A DNA stretch of 64,000 bases from Rhizobium phaseoli (GCF_003985125.1 NZ_ML133587.1:25426-89425), one strand, 5' to 3'. Shown: positions 1 through 9,810, numbered from the stretch's first letter. Translations and numbers: made by a program. The notes: generated by a model from the sequence alone, not told the origin.

Positions 1-951
<951 letters not shown>

Positions 952-1027
952 ACTCCCTCCTCCCAGATCATGAGCATTACGCAAGCAATATATCTATGTC
1001 GTTTTCAGCCGGCGGCAGCCCGCCTTC

Positions 1028-1801
1028 TCACCCCCGCCCGACGAAGGGCATCTTCGTCGCCATCACTGTCATGGTCAGCACATTGGCGCTGAGCGGCAGG
1101 CCCGCCATGTAGACGACGGCATCGGCAATATGCGCGGGGTCGATCGTCGCCTCCGCCGCGATACTGCCGTTTGCCTGCAGCACGCCGGCCGCGATCTTCG
1201 TCGTCATATCGCTTGCGGCATTGCCGATATCGATCTGGCCGCAGGCGATGTCGAATTCGCGCCCGTCGAGGGCGGTGGATTTCGTCAGCCCCGTGATGGC
1301 GTGTTTCGTCGCCGTGTAAGGCGCGGAATTCGGACGCGGCGTCGTGGCGGAGACGGAGCCGTTATTGATGATGCGCCCACCGCGCGGGTTCTGGCTCTTC
1401 ATCAGCCGGAAGGCCTGCTGGGTGCAGAGAAAGGCGCCGGTGAGATTGGCGGCGACGATGGCGCTCCACTGCTCGAACGAGACCTCTTCCAGCGCCACGC
1501 CCGGCACAGTGACGCCGGCATTGTTGACCAGGAGGTCGAGCCGCCCGTATTTTTCGGAGATGGCGTCGAAGAGCCCGCGAACGGAGTCGGGATTGCCGAC
1601 ATCGGCGGAAACCGCGAAGAACTCCGCGCCGGTTTCGCGGCCAAGCTCGCTTGCGGCCTTTTCAAGCACGTCGGCCCGCCGTCCTGAAATGACGACCGTG
1701 TAGCCGGCAGCGCCGAGCCCCCGCGATATGGCCCGCCCGACGCCGGTGCCGCCGCCGGTGACAAGCGCGATCCTTGCCGCTCCGCTGGCCGATATGCTCA
1801 T
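1028..1801 (-). CDS. SDR-family NAD(P)-dependent oxidoreductase
   Basis: A classical short-chain dehydrogenase/reductase of 257 residues. It has the cofactor-binding glycine motif TGGGTGVG at about residues 15-22, NNAG at about 92-95, the catalytic Ser in the NNGSVS segment and the catalytic YTATK Tyr/Lys pair. It should oxidise or reduce a hydroxyl or keto group of a small substrate, probably a polyol or sugar acid given its partner. Its start overlaps the stop of denD by 4 bp (ATGA), so the two are translationally coupled. The substrate is not identifiable from sequence. Confidence 0.9.
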   Translation of the reverse strand: MSISASGAARIALVTGGGTGVGRAISRGLGAAGYTVVISGRRADVLEKAASELGRETGAEFFAVSADVGNPDSVRGLFDAISEKYGRLDLLVNNAGVTVPGVALEEVSFEQWSAIVAANLTGAFLCTQQAFRLMKSQNPRGGRIINNGSVSATTPRPNSAPYTATKHAITGLTKSTALDGREFDIACGQIDIGNAASDMTTKIAAGVLQANGSIAAEATIDPAHIADAVVYMAGLPLSANVLTMTVMATKMPFVGRG

Positions 1802-2784
1802 GCGATCCTCCCGTCGAGTTCATCCTCGATATGCACCTGCAGGATTTCGTCGAAGCTTGTCTCCGCCTTGAAGCCGAGCGAAGAAGCGCGCTCGGCATCA
1901 AACTGGGTCGGCCAGCCGGCGACGATGCGTTCGATGACAGGATCGGGCACGCGTTTGATGAGCGCGGCCGCCTTGTCGCCGGCCACGCGGCGCAGAGCTT
2001 CGATTTCTTCGGAGACCAGCGCCGAGAGGCCCGGCATGGTGAGATTTCGCCGCGCGCCGATCCGTGCCGTATCGATCGTCGCGGCATGGACGAAGAAGCC
2101 GACGGCGGCGCGCGGGCTTGCGAACCAGTGCCGCACGTTGTCGCTGACCGGCAGGATCGCTTCCTTGCCGACCAGCGGTTCGCGCAGGATGTTGGAGAAG
2201 AAGCCCGATGCCGCCTTGTTCGGTGCGCCGGGCCGCACGCAGATGGTCGGCAGCCGGATGCCGATGCCGTCGAAAATGCCGCGGCGGGAATAGTCGGCGA
2301 GCAGCAGTTCGGCGATCGCCTTCTGCGTGCCGTAGCTCGTCAGCGGCGTGGTGAAGAATTCGTCCGGAATGACCTCGGGGAACGGTGTGCCAAAGACGGC
2401 GATCGAGGACGCGAAGACGAGGCGCGGCACATAGTTGCTGGTGAGACCGGCCTGACGGACCGCATCGAACAAAGCGCGCGTGCCGTCGAGATTGACGGCG
2501 TAACCCTTGTCGAAATCCGCTTCCGCCTCACCCGATACGATGGCGGCGAGATGGAAGATCAGGTCCGGCCGGCCTTCGATCAGCCTGTCGGCGGCGCCGG
2601 CCCCGGCGAGGTCGACCGTCAGCGCCGTCGAGACCGGCCGGAGCGGTTCCGGCACCGGCGGCTGAAAGGCGTCCGCCAGCGTCAGCCGGGTGACGGGCCG
2701 GCCGAAAGCCAGCGGCTCGCGCGCGATCTTCTCAACCAGCTTGCGGCCGACCATACCGGCCGCGCCCAAAATCATCACATGCAT
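1798..2784 (-). CDS. denD: D-erythronate dehydrogenase-like NAD-dependent epimerase/dehydratase
   Basis: This 328-residue extended-SDR protein starts with a Rossmann motif (LGAAGMVGRK) and carries FHLAAIVSGEAE, SSIAVFG and the catalytic YGTQK motif. The overall pattern matches the DenD family, which oxidises D-erythronate to 2-keto-D-erythronate in four-carbon sugar-acid catabolism. It is the first gene of a leftward operon with an SDR and an ABC ATPase, and is divergent from a LacI-type regulator whose probable operators lie about 230 bp upstream. The DenD kinase and decarboxylase partners are not visible here, so the exact substrate is inferred from family resemblance. Confidence 0.78.
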   Translation of the reverse strand: MHVMILGAAGMVGRKLVEKIAREPLAFGRPVTRLTLADAFQPPVPEPLRPVSTALTVDLAGAGAADRLIEGRPDLIFHLAAIVSGEAEADFDKGYAVNLDGTRALFDAVRQAGLTSNYVPRLVFASSIAVFGTPFPEVIPDEFFTTPLTSYGTQKAIAELLLADYSRRGIFDGIGIRLPTICVRPGAPNKAASGFFSNILREPLVGKEAILPVSDNVRHWFASPRAAVGFFVHAATIDTARIGARRNLTMPGLSALVSEEIEALRRVAGDKAAALIKRVPDPVIERIVAGWPTQFDAERASSLGFKAETSFDEILQVHIEDELDGRIA

Positions 2785-3014
2785 AGCGGCTCTTCCTCCC
2801 GTTCGGCCGGCGTCTTCGGCAAGATCGCGCTGCTCGTCGCCTTCTGTGATGCAGCCGGCGGCGCGATCGGAATATGTCCGATCGAATTCAGATAGGTCTG
2901 CAACCTGCAGGTCAAGCCGGCTTGGCCGATCCGCAGATCTTCGCAGTCAAACATTCGTACGATGCGGGACGCCCGAAGCCTCGTCCGTCCCGTTTCTGCT
3001 CCAGAATTTTGTCG

Positions 3015-3040
3015 TTGGTATCGATACCGGTATCGGTAAC
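3015..3040. promoter_or_regulatory. Probable LacI-family operator: two overlapping CG-centred palindromes
   Basis: Two perfect palindromes overlap in the denD/lacI intergenic region: GGTATCGATACC at 3017-3028 and CGATACCGGTATCG at 3022-3035. Both are centred on CG, as is usual for LacI-family operators, and the divergent regulator gene starts about 115 bp to the right. Binding by that protein is inferred. Confidence 0.6.
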
Positions 3041-3153
3041 AACGCCTATTTTGGTCGCATATGTCAAGTAGTGCGTGTTTTCCTTTTTTGGAAAAGAGCC
3101 TATGAATCTGGTGTTGGCCGCTGGCGAGGCAATTCGACTAAGGAATCGGTTCG

Positions 3154-4152
3154 ATGCGTAAATCCACATTGGAAGAGGTTGCCGCCGCGGCCGGCGTCAG
3201 CAAGATGACGGCATCGCGTGCCCTTCGCGGTGCGGCCGACGTCTCCAACGAGACGCGCGAGAAAGTGCTCCAGCAGGCCGAGCGGCTGAGCTATGTCGGC
3301 AACCGGCTGGCGTTATCGCTGTCGTCACAGCGCACGAACCTCGTCGCCGTCGTCGTTCCGAGCATGTCCAACATCGTCTTTCCCGAGATGCTGGCGGGCA
3401 TTTCGGCCGGATTGCGGGGATCCGGCATGCAGGCGGTGTTCGGCATCTCCGACTACGACATGGCGAAGGAGCGCGAGATCATCCGCGACATGCTCTCCTG
3501 GCGGCCTGCCGCCATCATCGTGACAGGCCTCGACCAGCCGGCAGAAACGGTCAAAATGCTGCGGAATGCGGAGATCCCGGTCATCCAGCTGATGGACCTC
3601 GACGGCACCCCCATCGATTTCAACGTCGGGCTGTCTCACGGGAAGGCGGGAGAGGAAATGGCAAAAGCGCTTTTGGCCGGCGGCCGGCGGCGGTTTGGCT
3701 ATATCGGCAGCGCGATCGACAGGGACTTGCGGGCGGGCAAACGCAAGGCCGGTTTTGAGAAGGCCCTGCGCGAAAGCGGCCTTTCCTTCGTCGATGAGCG
3801 GTTCAACGCCGCCTTTTCCTCGGTGGCCCACGGCAAGCGGCTGACAATGTCCATGCTCGCGGAGACGCGCGATCTCGATTGCATTTACTATTCCAACGAC
3901 GACATGGCGACCGGCGGCGTCTTCGCGTGCCTGGAACTCGGCGTTTCCAGCCCCGCCGACATTCTGATTGCCGGGTTTAACGGGCTTGACGTCGCCCGCG
4001 CCCTCCCCGTCAGGATTGCGACCTCGATCTCCCCGCGCCGTCAGATGGGCGAAGTCGCCGCCGCACTTCTGCTGGCTGCGAGCAGACGCGACGGAAATCC
4101 GCCTGCAGAAAAGATCATTGCTTTCGATCCCGAGATTACCGGCGTCGATTAG
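3154..4152 (+). CDS. LacI-family transcriptional regulator
   Basis: A 332-residue regulator with an N-terminal LacI helix-turn-helix (TLEEVAAAAGVSKMTASRAL, residues 4-23) and hinge helix, followed by a periplasmic-binding-protein-like effector domain (from about 62, LVAVVVPSMSN, to the end). The effector domain resembles the GntR (gluconate) branch of the LacI family. It is divergent from the denD operon, which it most likely represses until a sugar-acid inducer binds. The ATG is chosen because the helix-turn-helix begins immediately after it. Confidence 0.9.
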   Translation: MRKSTLEEVAAAAGVSKMTASRALRGAADVSNETREKVLQQAERLSYVGNRLALSLSSQRTNLVAVVVPSMSNIVFPEMLAGISAGLRGSGMQAVFGISDYDMAKEREIIRDMLSWRPAAIIVTGLDQPAETVKMLRNAEIPVIQLMDLDGTPIDFNVGLSHGKAGEEMAKALLAGGRRRFGYIGSAIDRDLRAGKRKAGFEKALRESGLSFVDERFNAAFSSVAHGKRLTMSMLAETRDLDCIYYSNDDMATGGVFACLELGVSSPADILIAGFNGLDVARALPVRIATSISPRRQMGEVAAALLLAASRRDGNPPAEKIIAFDPEITGVD

Positions 4153-4197
4153 GCTCCGGGAATCCCGTCAACAAAGCCGCTCCACCCCGCTTGTGGA

Positions 4198-4375
4198 ATG
4201 GCTGATGGCGTCGTCTTCGAAATCATTCGGCCGACTAAAGATAAATTCAAAAGCGATTTGCCTGTCCGCAGCGCCATTGTCGCGATCATGGGCGCGATGG
4301 CGATAATCACCGACCTGATCGGTGTGCACACGGTTCTCGGTGCCTTCGTCGCCGGCATCGGGATCAAAGTGTCAC
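4198..4375 (+). pseudogene. Remnant of a CPA2-type cation/proton antiporter
   Basis: About 50 residues translated from 4198 resemble an internal segment of Kef/CPA2-type antiporters, especially the stretch MGAMAIITDLIGVHTVLGAF followed by VAG. After about 4370 the frame runs into unrelated sequence. The rest of the roughly 400-residue transporter is absent on both sides, so this is a decayed fragment rather than a gene. The remainder of 4153-4490 shows no other coding signal. Confidence 0.6.
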
Positions 4376-4490
4376 GAAACGCGCGCAAACACACTCATCG
4401 CAGCAGAAAGCTATCCGCCAGCCACCTTTTCGAGGGCGTACAGGCAAGGGCAGACCCAAAGGAAGACGCCCGCCGGAGAGAAGGCTTCGT

Positions 4491-5282
4491 TTACGGCTGG
4501 AAATACTGTCCGGGAGAGACCCCGAAGGCCGTCCTGAACACCGCAATGAAGGCGCTGGGGCCCGAGTAGCCGAGCGAGAAGGCGATATCGCTGACGCTTC
4601 GACCGGCGGCGAGCCACTCCACTGCTTTGAGGAGTTTCGCCTGCTGGCGCCAGGCGCGGAAACTCACGCCTGTCTCCGCTTGGAAATGGCGCTGGAAGCT
4701 TCGGGGGGACATGGCCGCCCGTGACGCAAGTTCATCGAGAGGCCAATCTGCACCCGGTTCGTTCCGGATATCCGAAGCGATTCTCCGGAGGCGTTCGGAT
4801 GCCGGCGAGAGAAGGGACAGCGGCGCGACCGGACTCGTCTCAAGCTGGTCGAGAATGACGGCGACAAGCCGTTCGGCACGGGCACTGCCGGCGTCCGCAC
4901 GAGGTATCTCGAGGAACGCCAGGATCAGTTCGCGCAGGAGCGGTGTCGTACCGATCACGCAGACCTGGGAGCTGAGGTTCACGACCGCGTCGGGGCGAAA
5001 GAAGAGGTAGCTGCGCTCCGTCTCCTGCAGGTATGTCACTTCGTGGAGGACGCCGGACGGCACGAATACGGCACGTTCAGGCGGAACGATGAAGTAGCCC
5101 CGCTCGGTCTCCAGTCTTAGCGATCCACGTACGATCTGGAAAAGCTGAGCGCGGTGGTGCGTGTGGAAAGAATAGGTTCGCCCGGCCGGCTCTGCTCCAC
5201 CCTGGGCAACGGCCGTGTGCGGATAGTCCCCGAACTCGTCTTCCGGCAGATGAACATTGGTCAGGTTGTCACGGGCAATCAT
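4491..5282 (-). CDS. AraC-family transcriptional regulator with cupin sensor
   Basis: A 263-residue protein with an N-terminal cupin/AraC-binding domain (about 20-130; FHTHHRAQLFQIVRGSL and VFVPSGVLHEV) and a C-terminal double helix-turn-helix AraC domain (about 165-263) ending in the family signature (SVSDIAFSLGYSGPSAFIAV, then FRTAFGVSPGQY). It resembles NimR-like regulators that control a neighbouring transporter. The adjacent transporter is only a remnant, so the present target is unclear. Confidence 0.9.
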   Translation of the reverse strand: MIARDNLTNVHLPEDEFGDYPHTAVAQGGAEPAGRTYSFHTHHRAQLFQIVRGSLRLETERGYFIVPPERAVFVPSGVLHEVTYLQETERSYLFFRPDAVVNLSSQVCVIGTTPLLRELILAFLEIPRADAGSARAERLVAVILDQLETSPVAPLSLLSPASERLRRIASDIRNEPGADWPLDELASRAAMSPRSFQRHFQAETGVSFRAWRQQAKLLKAVEWLAAGRSVSDIAFSLGYSGPSAFIAVFRTAFGVSPGQYFQP

Positions 5283-5377
5283 GGCGTCTCACAGACACAA
5301 TTTGACAGACTGCCGATAACACGTCGGACGACATTTCACTAGATTGATATCACCGCAGAACAACTTGGACGTAAGTT

Positions 5378-5623
5378 ATGACATTCGAACTCCGACAAAC
5401 TGAATTTTCGGATCGCTTTGCTCCGAGCTTGTTGACGAAGCTGGCAGCTTTGCGAGCGCCCGTCATCTTTAGCTGGTGGCAACGGCGCGAGACGGAAGAG
5501 GCACTACAGTGGCTATCGGACCGTGATCTGGCCGATATAGGTGTCGCGCGCCATGAGATCCGCGAGGTGGCGCGGTCGCAAGCGCCAACTTTTGCGATGC
5601 CCGCGAAGCGGCGGGCAAGGTGA
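5378..5623 (+). CDS. DUF1127 domain protein
   Basis: A short basic protein of 81 residues whose C-terminal half carries the DUF1127 pattern (ALQWLSDRDLADIGVARHEI, about 47-66). Small DUF1127 proteins are abundant in Rhizobiales; some of the smallest bind RNA or affect phosphate and carbon metabolism, but the function of this one is unknown. It lies 48 bp upstream of the methyltransferase gene on the same strand. Confidence 0.75.
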   Translation: MTFELRQTEFSDRFAPSLLTKLAALRAPVIFSWWQRRETEEALQWLSDRDLADIGVARHEIREVARSQAPTFAMPAKRRAR

Positions 5624-5671
5624 TGGCGAAACCGGTCCTCAAGCAACCGCATTATCAGCGAGGTAAGCAAG

Positions 5672-6433
5672 ATGCACGACGACGGGCTTTTTGACGAAGA
5701 GATTGCAGCAACCTATGACGACGAGGGTGGCATCTCGGCCCCGGAGGTCGTTGATCCGGCGGTCAATCTCCTGGCCGAGTTGGCAGGAGGTGGGCGGGTC
5801 CTGGAGTTCGCGATCGGTACGGGCCGCTTGGCGCTCCCTCTCGCGCGGAAAGGGGTTCAGGTGGAAGGCATCGAGCTTTCGAGAGCGATGGTGTCTCGCC
5901 TTCGCGCCAAAGAGGGCGGCGCGGAAATTCCGGTGGTGATCGGCGACATGGTCATGACCCGTGTCGAGCGGCGCTTTTCCCTCGTTTATCTGGCCTTCAA
6001 CACGATCAACAACCTGACTTCGCAGGAAGCGCAGGTCGCTTGCTTTTTGAACGCGGCCGCGCATCTGGAAACTGGTGGGTACTTCCTGATCGAGGTTGGT
6101 GTACCGCCGCTTCAGCGGCTTCCGCTCGGTGAGGCGCTCCTGGCGTTCGACCGCTCCGAGACGCATTGGGGCATCGACGAATACGACGTGGTAAACCAAA
6201 ACTTCTCGTCCCATCACATCTGGTTCCGGGACGGAAGCTATAGGCATTTCTCCGTCCCATTTCGTTATGCATGGCCAGCGGAATTCGATCTTATGGCGCG
6301 ACTGGCCGGCTTGAAACTCAAAGACCGATGGGGTGGCTGGAAAAAGGAGCCGTTTACAAAGGTCAGCGATCGACATGTTTCCGTTTGGCAGAAGATCGCA
6401 AATAGGGAACACGCTCAAGGCCCTGGACCGTGA
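5672..6433 (+). CDS. Class I SAM-dependent methyltransferase
   Basis: A 253-residue protein with a class I methyltransferase fold. Motif I is RVLEFAIGTGRLALPLARKG at about residues 43-62, followed by the acidic end of strand 2 (VEGIELS) and a motif-IV-like segment (FSLVYLAFNTINNL). A typical conserved feature of the family is a substrate-binding C-terminal beta sheet; here that half (about 150-253) has no recognisable specificity. The substrate is unknown. It follows the DUF1127 gene closely and may be co-transcribed. Confidence 0.82.
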   Translation: MHDDGLFDEEIAATYDDEGGISAPEVVDPAVNLLAELAGGGRVLEFAIGTGRLALPLARKGVQVEGIELSRAMVSRLRAKEGGAEIPVVIGDMVMTRVERRFSLVYLAFNTINNLTSQEAQVACFLNAAAHLETGGYFLIEVGVPPLQRLPLGEALLAFDRSETHWGIDEYDVVNQNFSSHHIWFRDGSYRHFSVPFRYAWPAEFDLMARLAGLKLKDRWGGWKKEPFTKVSDRHVSVWQKIANREHAQGPGP

Positions 6434-6731
6434 CTTCTACTATGGTGACCCCCGCTGCATGCACCGACTTTCCGACGGCTTTGATCTGCACTTCTGCGAT
6501 AGGTGCATCGGGAAAACTCTCGGTCCTGATAACGGATAAGGGTGCGGGAAACTCAAACCGGATTATGCCTTCCGACCGCAGCGTCCGAATCACCCCCATA
6601 AGTCCGATAATGGCCGAGGGGTTGGGACGCTTCAAAAGGCCGCGACGTATTCGCTGCCCCAGATGTAGATTTGACCAACGCTCATACGTCATGAAAGCGT
6701 AACCTTAACCGATCGGTCGCGGAGAACGAAC
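6434..6731. other. Intergenic region without a supported gene
   Basis: Open frames occur on both strands here (109 codons on the minus strand from 6692, 90 codons on the plus strand from 6430), but neither shows a recognisable domain and they overlap each other antisense. Without homology neither can be preferred, so no gene is called. Confidence 0.4.
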
Positions 6732-7307
6732 ATGACCAAGGTCGCTTTCAATATCAGCATGTCGCTCGACGGCTTCATTACCGCAGGAAACCAGACCAGG
6801 GAGGAACCACTCGGCAAGAACGGCGAATTTCTTCACGAATGGTTCTTCAGCAGCGGTGCAGAGGGCGATGCATATGTCCAGCGCCTCACCAGCAATATTG
6901 GCGCCGTGATCTGCGGGCGCAAATGCTATGACGACTCGATCCCATACTGGGACGAGAACGGGCCGACGGGTGCGCTAAGGCTGCCGCTTTTCGTCGTCAC
7001 CCACCGGCCGTTACTCGCCTCGCACAGCACTGGAATCTATCACGCGGTTGGGACAATTCCCGACGCGGTGAAGCAGGCGACGTCGGCGGCCAGAGACAAG
7101 GATGTGAGCCTCATGGGCGGAGCCGATATCTTTCGTCAAGCTCTGGCCGGCGGGCTCGTCGACGAGATCGAGTTGCATATCGTGCCGGTGCTCTTTGGCG
7201 CTGGGACTCGCCTGTTTGACACGCTGCCCGAGCAAATCAAGCTTGAGCCCACCAGCATGCTCGAGACGCCGCTCGCTCGGCATATCGCGTATCGCGTTGT
7301 GAAGTAA
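6732..7307 (+). CDS. Dihydrofolate-reductase-like protein (RibD C-terminal family)
   Basis: This 191-residue protein matches the RibD_C/DHFR-like superfamily of NADPH-dependent reductases. It has the N-terminal SMSLDGFITAG segment, the GAVICGRKCYD motif, and the GGADIFRQALAGGLVDEIEL stretch followed by the typical VPVLFGAGTRLFD end. Stand-alone members are common in soil bacteria and their substrates are mostly unknown. An AGAACGAAC purine-rich stretch precedes the ATG. Confidence 0.88.
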   Translation: MTKVAFNISMSLDGFITAGNQTREEPLGKNGEFLHEWFFSSGAEGDAYVQRLTSNIGAVICGRKCYDDSIPYWDENGPTGALRLPLFVVTHRPLLASHSTGIYHAVGTIPDAVKQATSAARDKDVSLMGGADIFRQALAGGLVDEIELHIVPVLFGAGTRLFDTLPEQIKLEPTSMLETPLARHIAYRVVK

Positions 7308-7388
7308 GAGAAGGCAACTGCCATGCCACATTAGTAAATAGTCGTCAAAAGGATAGGTGCTGGAACAGCAGGGTCGCCGGTTCGAATA

Positions 7389-7413
7389 CCACGCCTTGAA
7401 CAGGATTGAACCA
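7389..7413 (+). repeat. Left copy of an imperfect 25-bp direct repeat
   Basis: The core CCACGCCTTGAACAG is identical to 9587-9601. After four differing bases both copies continue with GAACCA, giving 21 of 25 matches. The pair is 2198 bp apart and brackets the AlbA_2 gene. Confidence 0.55.
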
Positions 7414-7569
7414 TTGACCCCCACATAGCGCTTCTAAATTATACCGCGGTACAGATGCTGGTGACACCGCAGTCGCCGAATGGCAAGAGAACTGCTAAGA
7501 CCCACGTAATGCGCGTAGACCGTCACTCACCTCTGCGCGTGGAGCGCACGAGAGACAGGGGGATTAGCT

Positions 7570-9204
7570 TTGAGTTTAGAGGGTCAGCTCCACGACCAAA
7601 AATCCATGCGCGCAGTTATTGGGAAAACTGCTGATTGGGGCGAAGTGGCGAAGGACTGCGTGGCGTTTGCCAATGCAGCGGGCGGCACACTAAGCATCGG
7701 AATTGAGGATGGCGAGAATCTGCCGCCACCCGAACAGCGAATTCCCCAAGATCTCCCGGATCTGATGCGGCGCAAGCTCACGGAGAGGACCGTTAACGTA
7801 ACCGTGTTGCCAAATGTCGCAACCGCGGCAAACGGCGGCCAGTACATCAAGCTCACTGTTCCGCGGTCAACTGCAGTCGCCTCAACTACGGATGGACGTT
7901 ATTACCTTCGCGTGGCTGACCAAAGCAAACCGGTAACAGGTGATGACGTTTTGCGTTTAGCATCCGAACGCGCGGCGCTGCCTTGGGAAACGCAAACATC
8001 CTTGAGTGTGCCTCGATCCGACGCCGAGCCCTCGAAACTCCAGGCCGTCGTAGCGGCTCTGCGAGGCTCAGACCGGGTCAAATCCTCGGTGAAGGAGAAG
8101 ACCCCCGACGAGTTACTGGATCATTACCAAATGACCCGAGGGGCCCTTCTCACCAATCTTGGTATCCTTTGTGTGGGACAACAGTTTCAGCGAGCGCACT
8201 TGACAACCGCTCCTGTGGTTCAGTTCATTAAATACGACGAGCATGGGCAAAAGGTGAACAAGCTGGTCTGGGATGATCACCTTCTGAACCCCATGGAGCT
8301 TATTGAGGTGGTTTGGCAGGAAGTACCTGATTTCAAAGAGTCCTATGAACTGCCCGACGGGCTCTTTCGTCAGAATGTGCCGGCGTTTGACGAAGTGGTG
8401 GTGCGCGAACTGTTGGTCAATGCGCTAGTTCACCGACCCTATACGCAACGAGGCGACATATTCCTGAACTTGCATCCGGATCGACTGGAGGTCGTGAACC
8501 CGGGGCTGCTTCCTCTCGGCGTCACACCACAGAACGTGCTCCATACGACCGTACGACGCAATGAGCATTTAGCACGACTTTTCCACGATCTCAGGCTGAT
8601 GGAGCGGGAAGGCAGCGGTTACGACAAGATTTTTGAGGTGCTGCTGTCTCATGGTCGCCCGGCACCCGAACTGCTCGAAGGTCACGATCGAGTGCAAGTC
8701 ACCATACGCCGGCGTATCCTGAAGCCGGAGATTATCGACTTTATCGCCAAAGCAGACGATACTTTCCAACTCACACAACGCGAGCGCATTGCTCTCGGCC
8801 TGCTTGCCCAACATGATGCACTGACGGCTCGCGAGCTTGCCGCACAGCTTGAGCTTCCTTCAATCGAGGCGCTGCAGCCGTGGATCAAGCGGTTGTCAGA
8901 ATGGCAATTGGTGCAAAGCGCCGGGCGAACCCAAGCGACCCGCTATTTTGTCGATCCAGCTCTGTTGCGCCGACATGATTTCATAGGGGACACGACCCTG
9001 AAACGTATCGAACCGCATAGGCTGCTTGCCCTTATCATTGAAGACGTCAGGCGGTATCCAGGGTCAAAGATTGGAGACATTCACAAACGGGTTGGCCTGG
9101 AAATCCCACGGTCCCGGATTCGAAGAAGTGTCGAACAGCTGGTAAGGGACGGCAATTTGCAGCCGAAGGGCATTCGGAGTGGTACACGTTACAGCCTCAC
9201 GTAG
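7570..9204 (+). CDS. AlbA_2 (Schlafen-like) and GHKL-ATPase domain putative regulator
   Basis: A 544-residue protein. The N-terminal 120 residues form an AlbA_2/Schlafen-like domain (VAFANAAGGTLSIGIEDGEN), also called AAA_4-type in older databases. Residues about 260-380 resemble a HATPase_c_4 module, with RELLVNALVHRPY acting as the N box and the segment from LEVVNPGLLPLG downstream. The C-terminal third has winged-helix-like segments (LTARELAAQLELPS). Such proteins are usually described as putative transcriptional regulators and some occur in defence or mobile contexts. The gene stands alone between imperfect direct repeats and its GC content looks lower than its neighbours, which suggests acquisition. 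The first in-frame start, a TTG, is at 7570 after AGACAGGGGGATTAG. Confidence 0.8.
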   Translation: MSLEGQLHDQKSMRAVIGKTADWGEVAKDCVAFANAAGGTLSIGIEDGENLPPPEQRIPQDLPDLMRRKLTERTVNVTVLPNVATAANGGQYIKLTVPRSTAVASTTDGRYYLRVADQSKPVTGDDVLRLASERAALPWETQTSLSVPRSDAEPSKLQAVVAALRGSDRVKSSVKEKTPDELLDHYQMTRGALLTNLGILCVGQQFQRAHLTTAPVVQFIKYDEHGQKVNKLVWDDHLLNPMELIEVVWQEVPDFKESYELPDGLFRQNVPAFDEVVVRELLVNALVHRPYTQRGDIFLNLHPDRLEVVNPGLLPLGVTPQNVLHTTVRRNEHLARLFHDLRLMEREGSGYDKIFEVLLSHGRPAPELLEGHDRVQVTIRRRILKPEIIDFIAKADDTFQLTQRERIALGLLAQHDALTARELAAQLELPSIEALQPWIKRLSEWQLVQSAGRTQATRYFVDPALLRRHDFIGDTTLKRIEPHRLLALIIEDVRRYPGSKIGDIHKRVGLEIPRSRIRRSVEQLVRDGNLQPKGIRSGTRYSLT

Positions 9205-9345
9205 TTTGGCGCAAAAAGGAGCCTATCCGGCAATCATGAGCCAAAATCTTGTGCCAAATCGCTCGACGTATCACACTAACGATCTGAAAAATCGATGCAT
9301 TTTGTTTGGCTCAATCAGCTTCTTGAACCAAGAATTGAGCCAAAC
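9205..9345. repeat. Cluster of five TTTGGCNCAA-type motifs forming inverted repeats
   Basis: Immediately after the stop codon lie TTTGGCGCAA (9205-9214), the partial inverted copy ATGAGCCAAA (9236-9245), TTGTGCCAAA (9249-9258), TTTGGCTCAA (9305-9314) and TTGAGCCAAA (9335-9344). The last two lie in a perfect 12-bp inverted repeat, 9304-9315 with 9334-9345, and inside it TTCTTG/CAAGAA (9320-9334) forms a second stem. These could be protein-binding sites or structured RNA at the 3' end of the AlbA_2 gene. Confidence 0.5.
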
Positions 9346-9810
9346 GCGGCAAGGCCGCAGCCTCCCGACCCGCGTTTCTACATGGAAAGTTGCAAAAGCT
9401 GGAGGAGTGACGACGCTGGGGCACCTTGAAGACACAGTTTTCCCTGTTCCTGACGATCCATTATGCGATCTTCTTCGCCCACAACGTGAACGCCACAGCA
9501 ACAAGCAGGGCACTCGCAAGCGAACGTTCTAGTCAGATGGCTTCGTGAAGCAGCAGCTGAAGCCAGTTGACATGTACGGACACGTCCCACGCCTTGAACA
9601 GATCAGAACCAGCGGCCCCGGTACCTACTTGGAGCGTGCTGCCGCGGCGGGGAAAGAGAGCGCATGTGCAGTCATTCCAAAGGCGGAGGCCACCTGCCCA
9701 TTAAACAATCCATTTATCGAGGGCTGCACAATTTTCGCGCAAATGCATTTGTCGGCGATTTCGAAAGCAAATGGCAATCACCGCCTCATGTAAAATCAAC
9801 AAGTTACGAT
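9346..9810. other. Non-coding stretch upstream of the guanidine operon
   Basis: Several short open frames occur (for example 9545-9793 on the plus strand), but none has recognisable motifs or a convincing ribosome site. The only structure I can support is the right copy of the direct repeat at 9587-9611. Confidence 0.4.
9587..9611 (+). repeat. Right copy of an imperfect 25-bp direct repeat
   Basis: It matches 7389-7413 at 21 of 25 positions: a 15-base identical core, four differing bases, then GAACCA. It may mark the right end of an inserted segment carrying the AlbA_2 gene. Confidence 0.55.

Noticed and set aside
6363..6692. 109-codon minus-strand frame
   Set aside because: Overlaps the methyltransferase 3' end and an equally open plus-strand frame; no family resemblance, so not called.
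7370..7415. tRNA-like T-arm sequences (GGTTCGAAT on plus, GGTTCAATCC on minus)
   Set aside because: No cloverleaf, anticodon arm or acceptor stem can be built around either; at most a remnant inside the direct repeat.
9545..9793. 82-codon plus-strand frame upstream of the guanidine operon
   Set aside because: No ribosome site, no recognisable motif, and it overlaps the direct-repeat copy.
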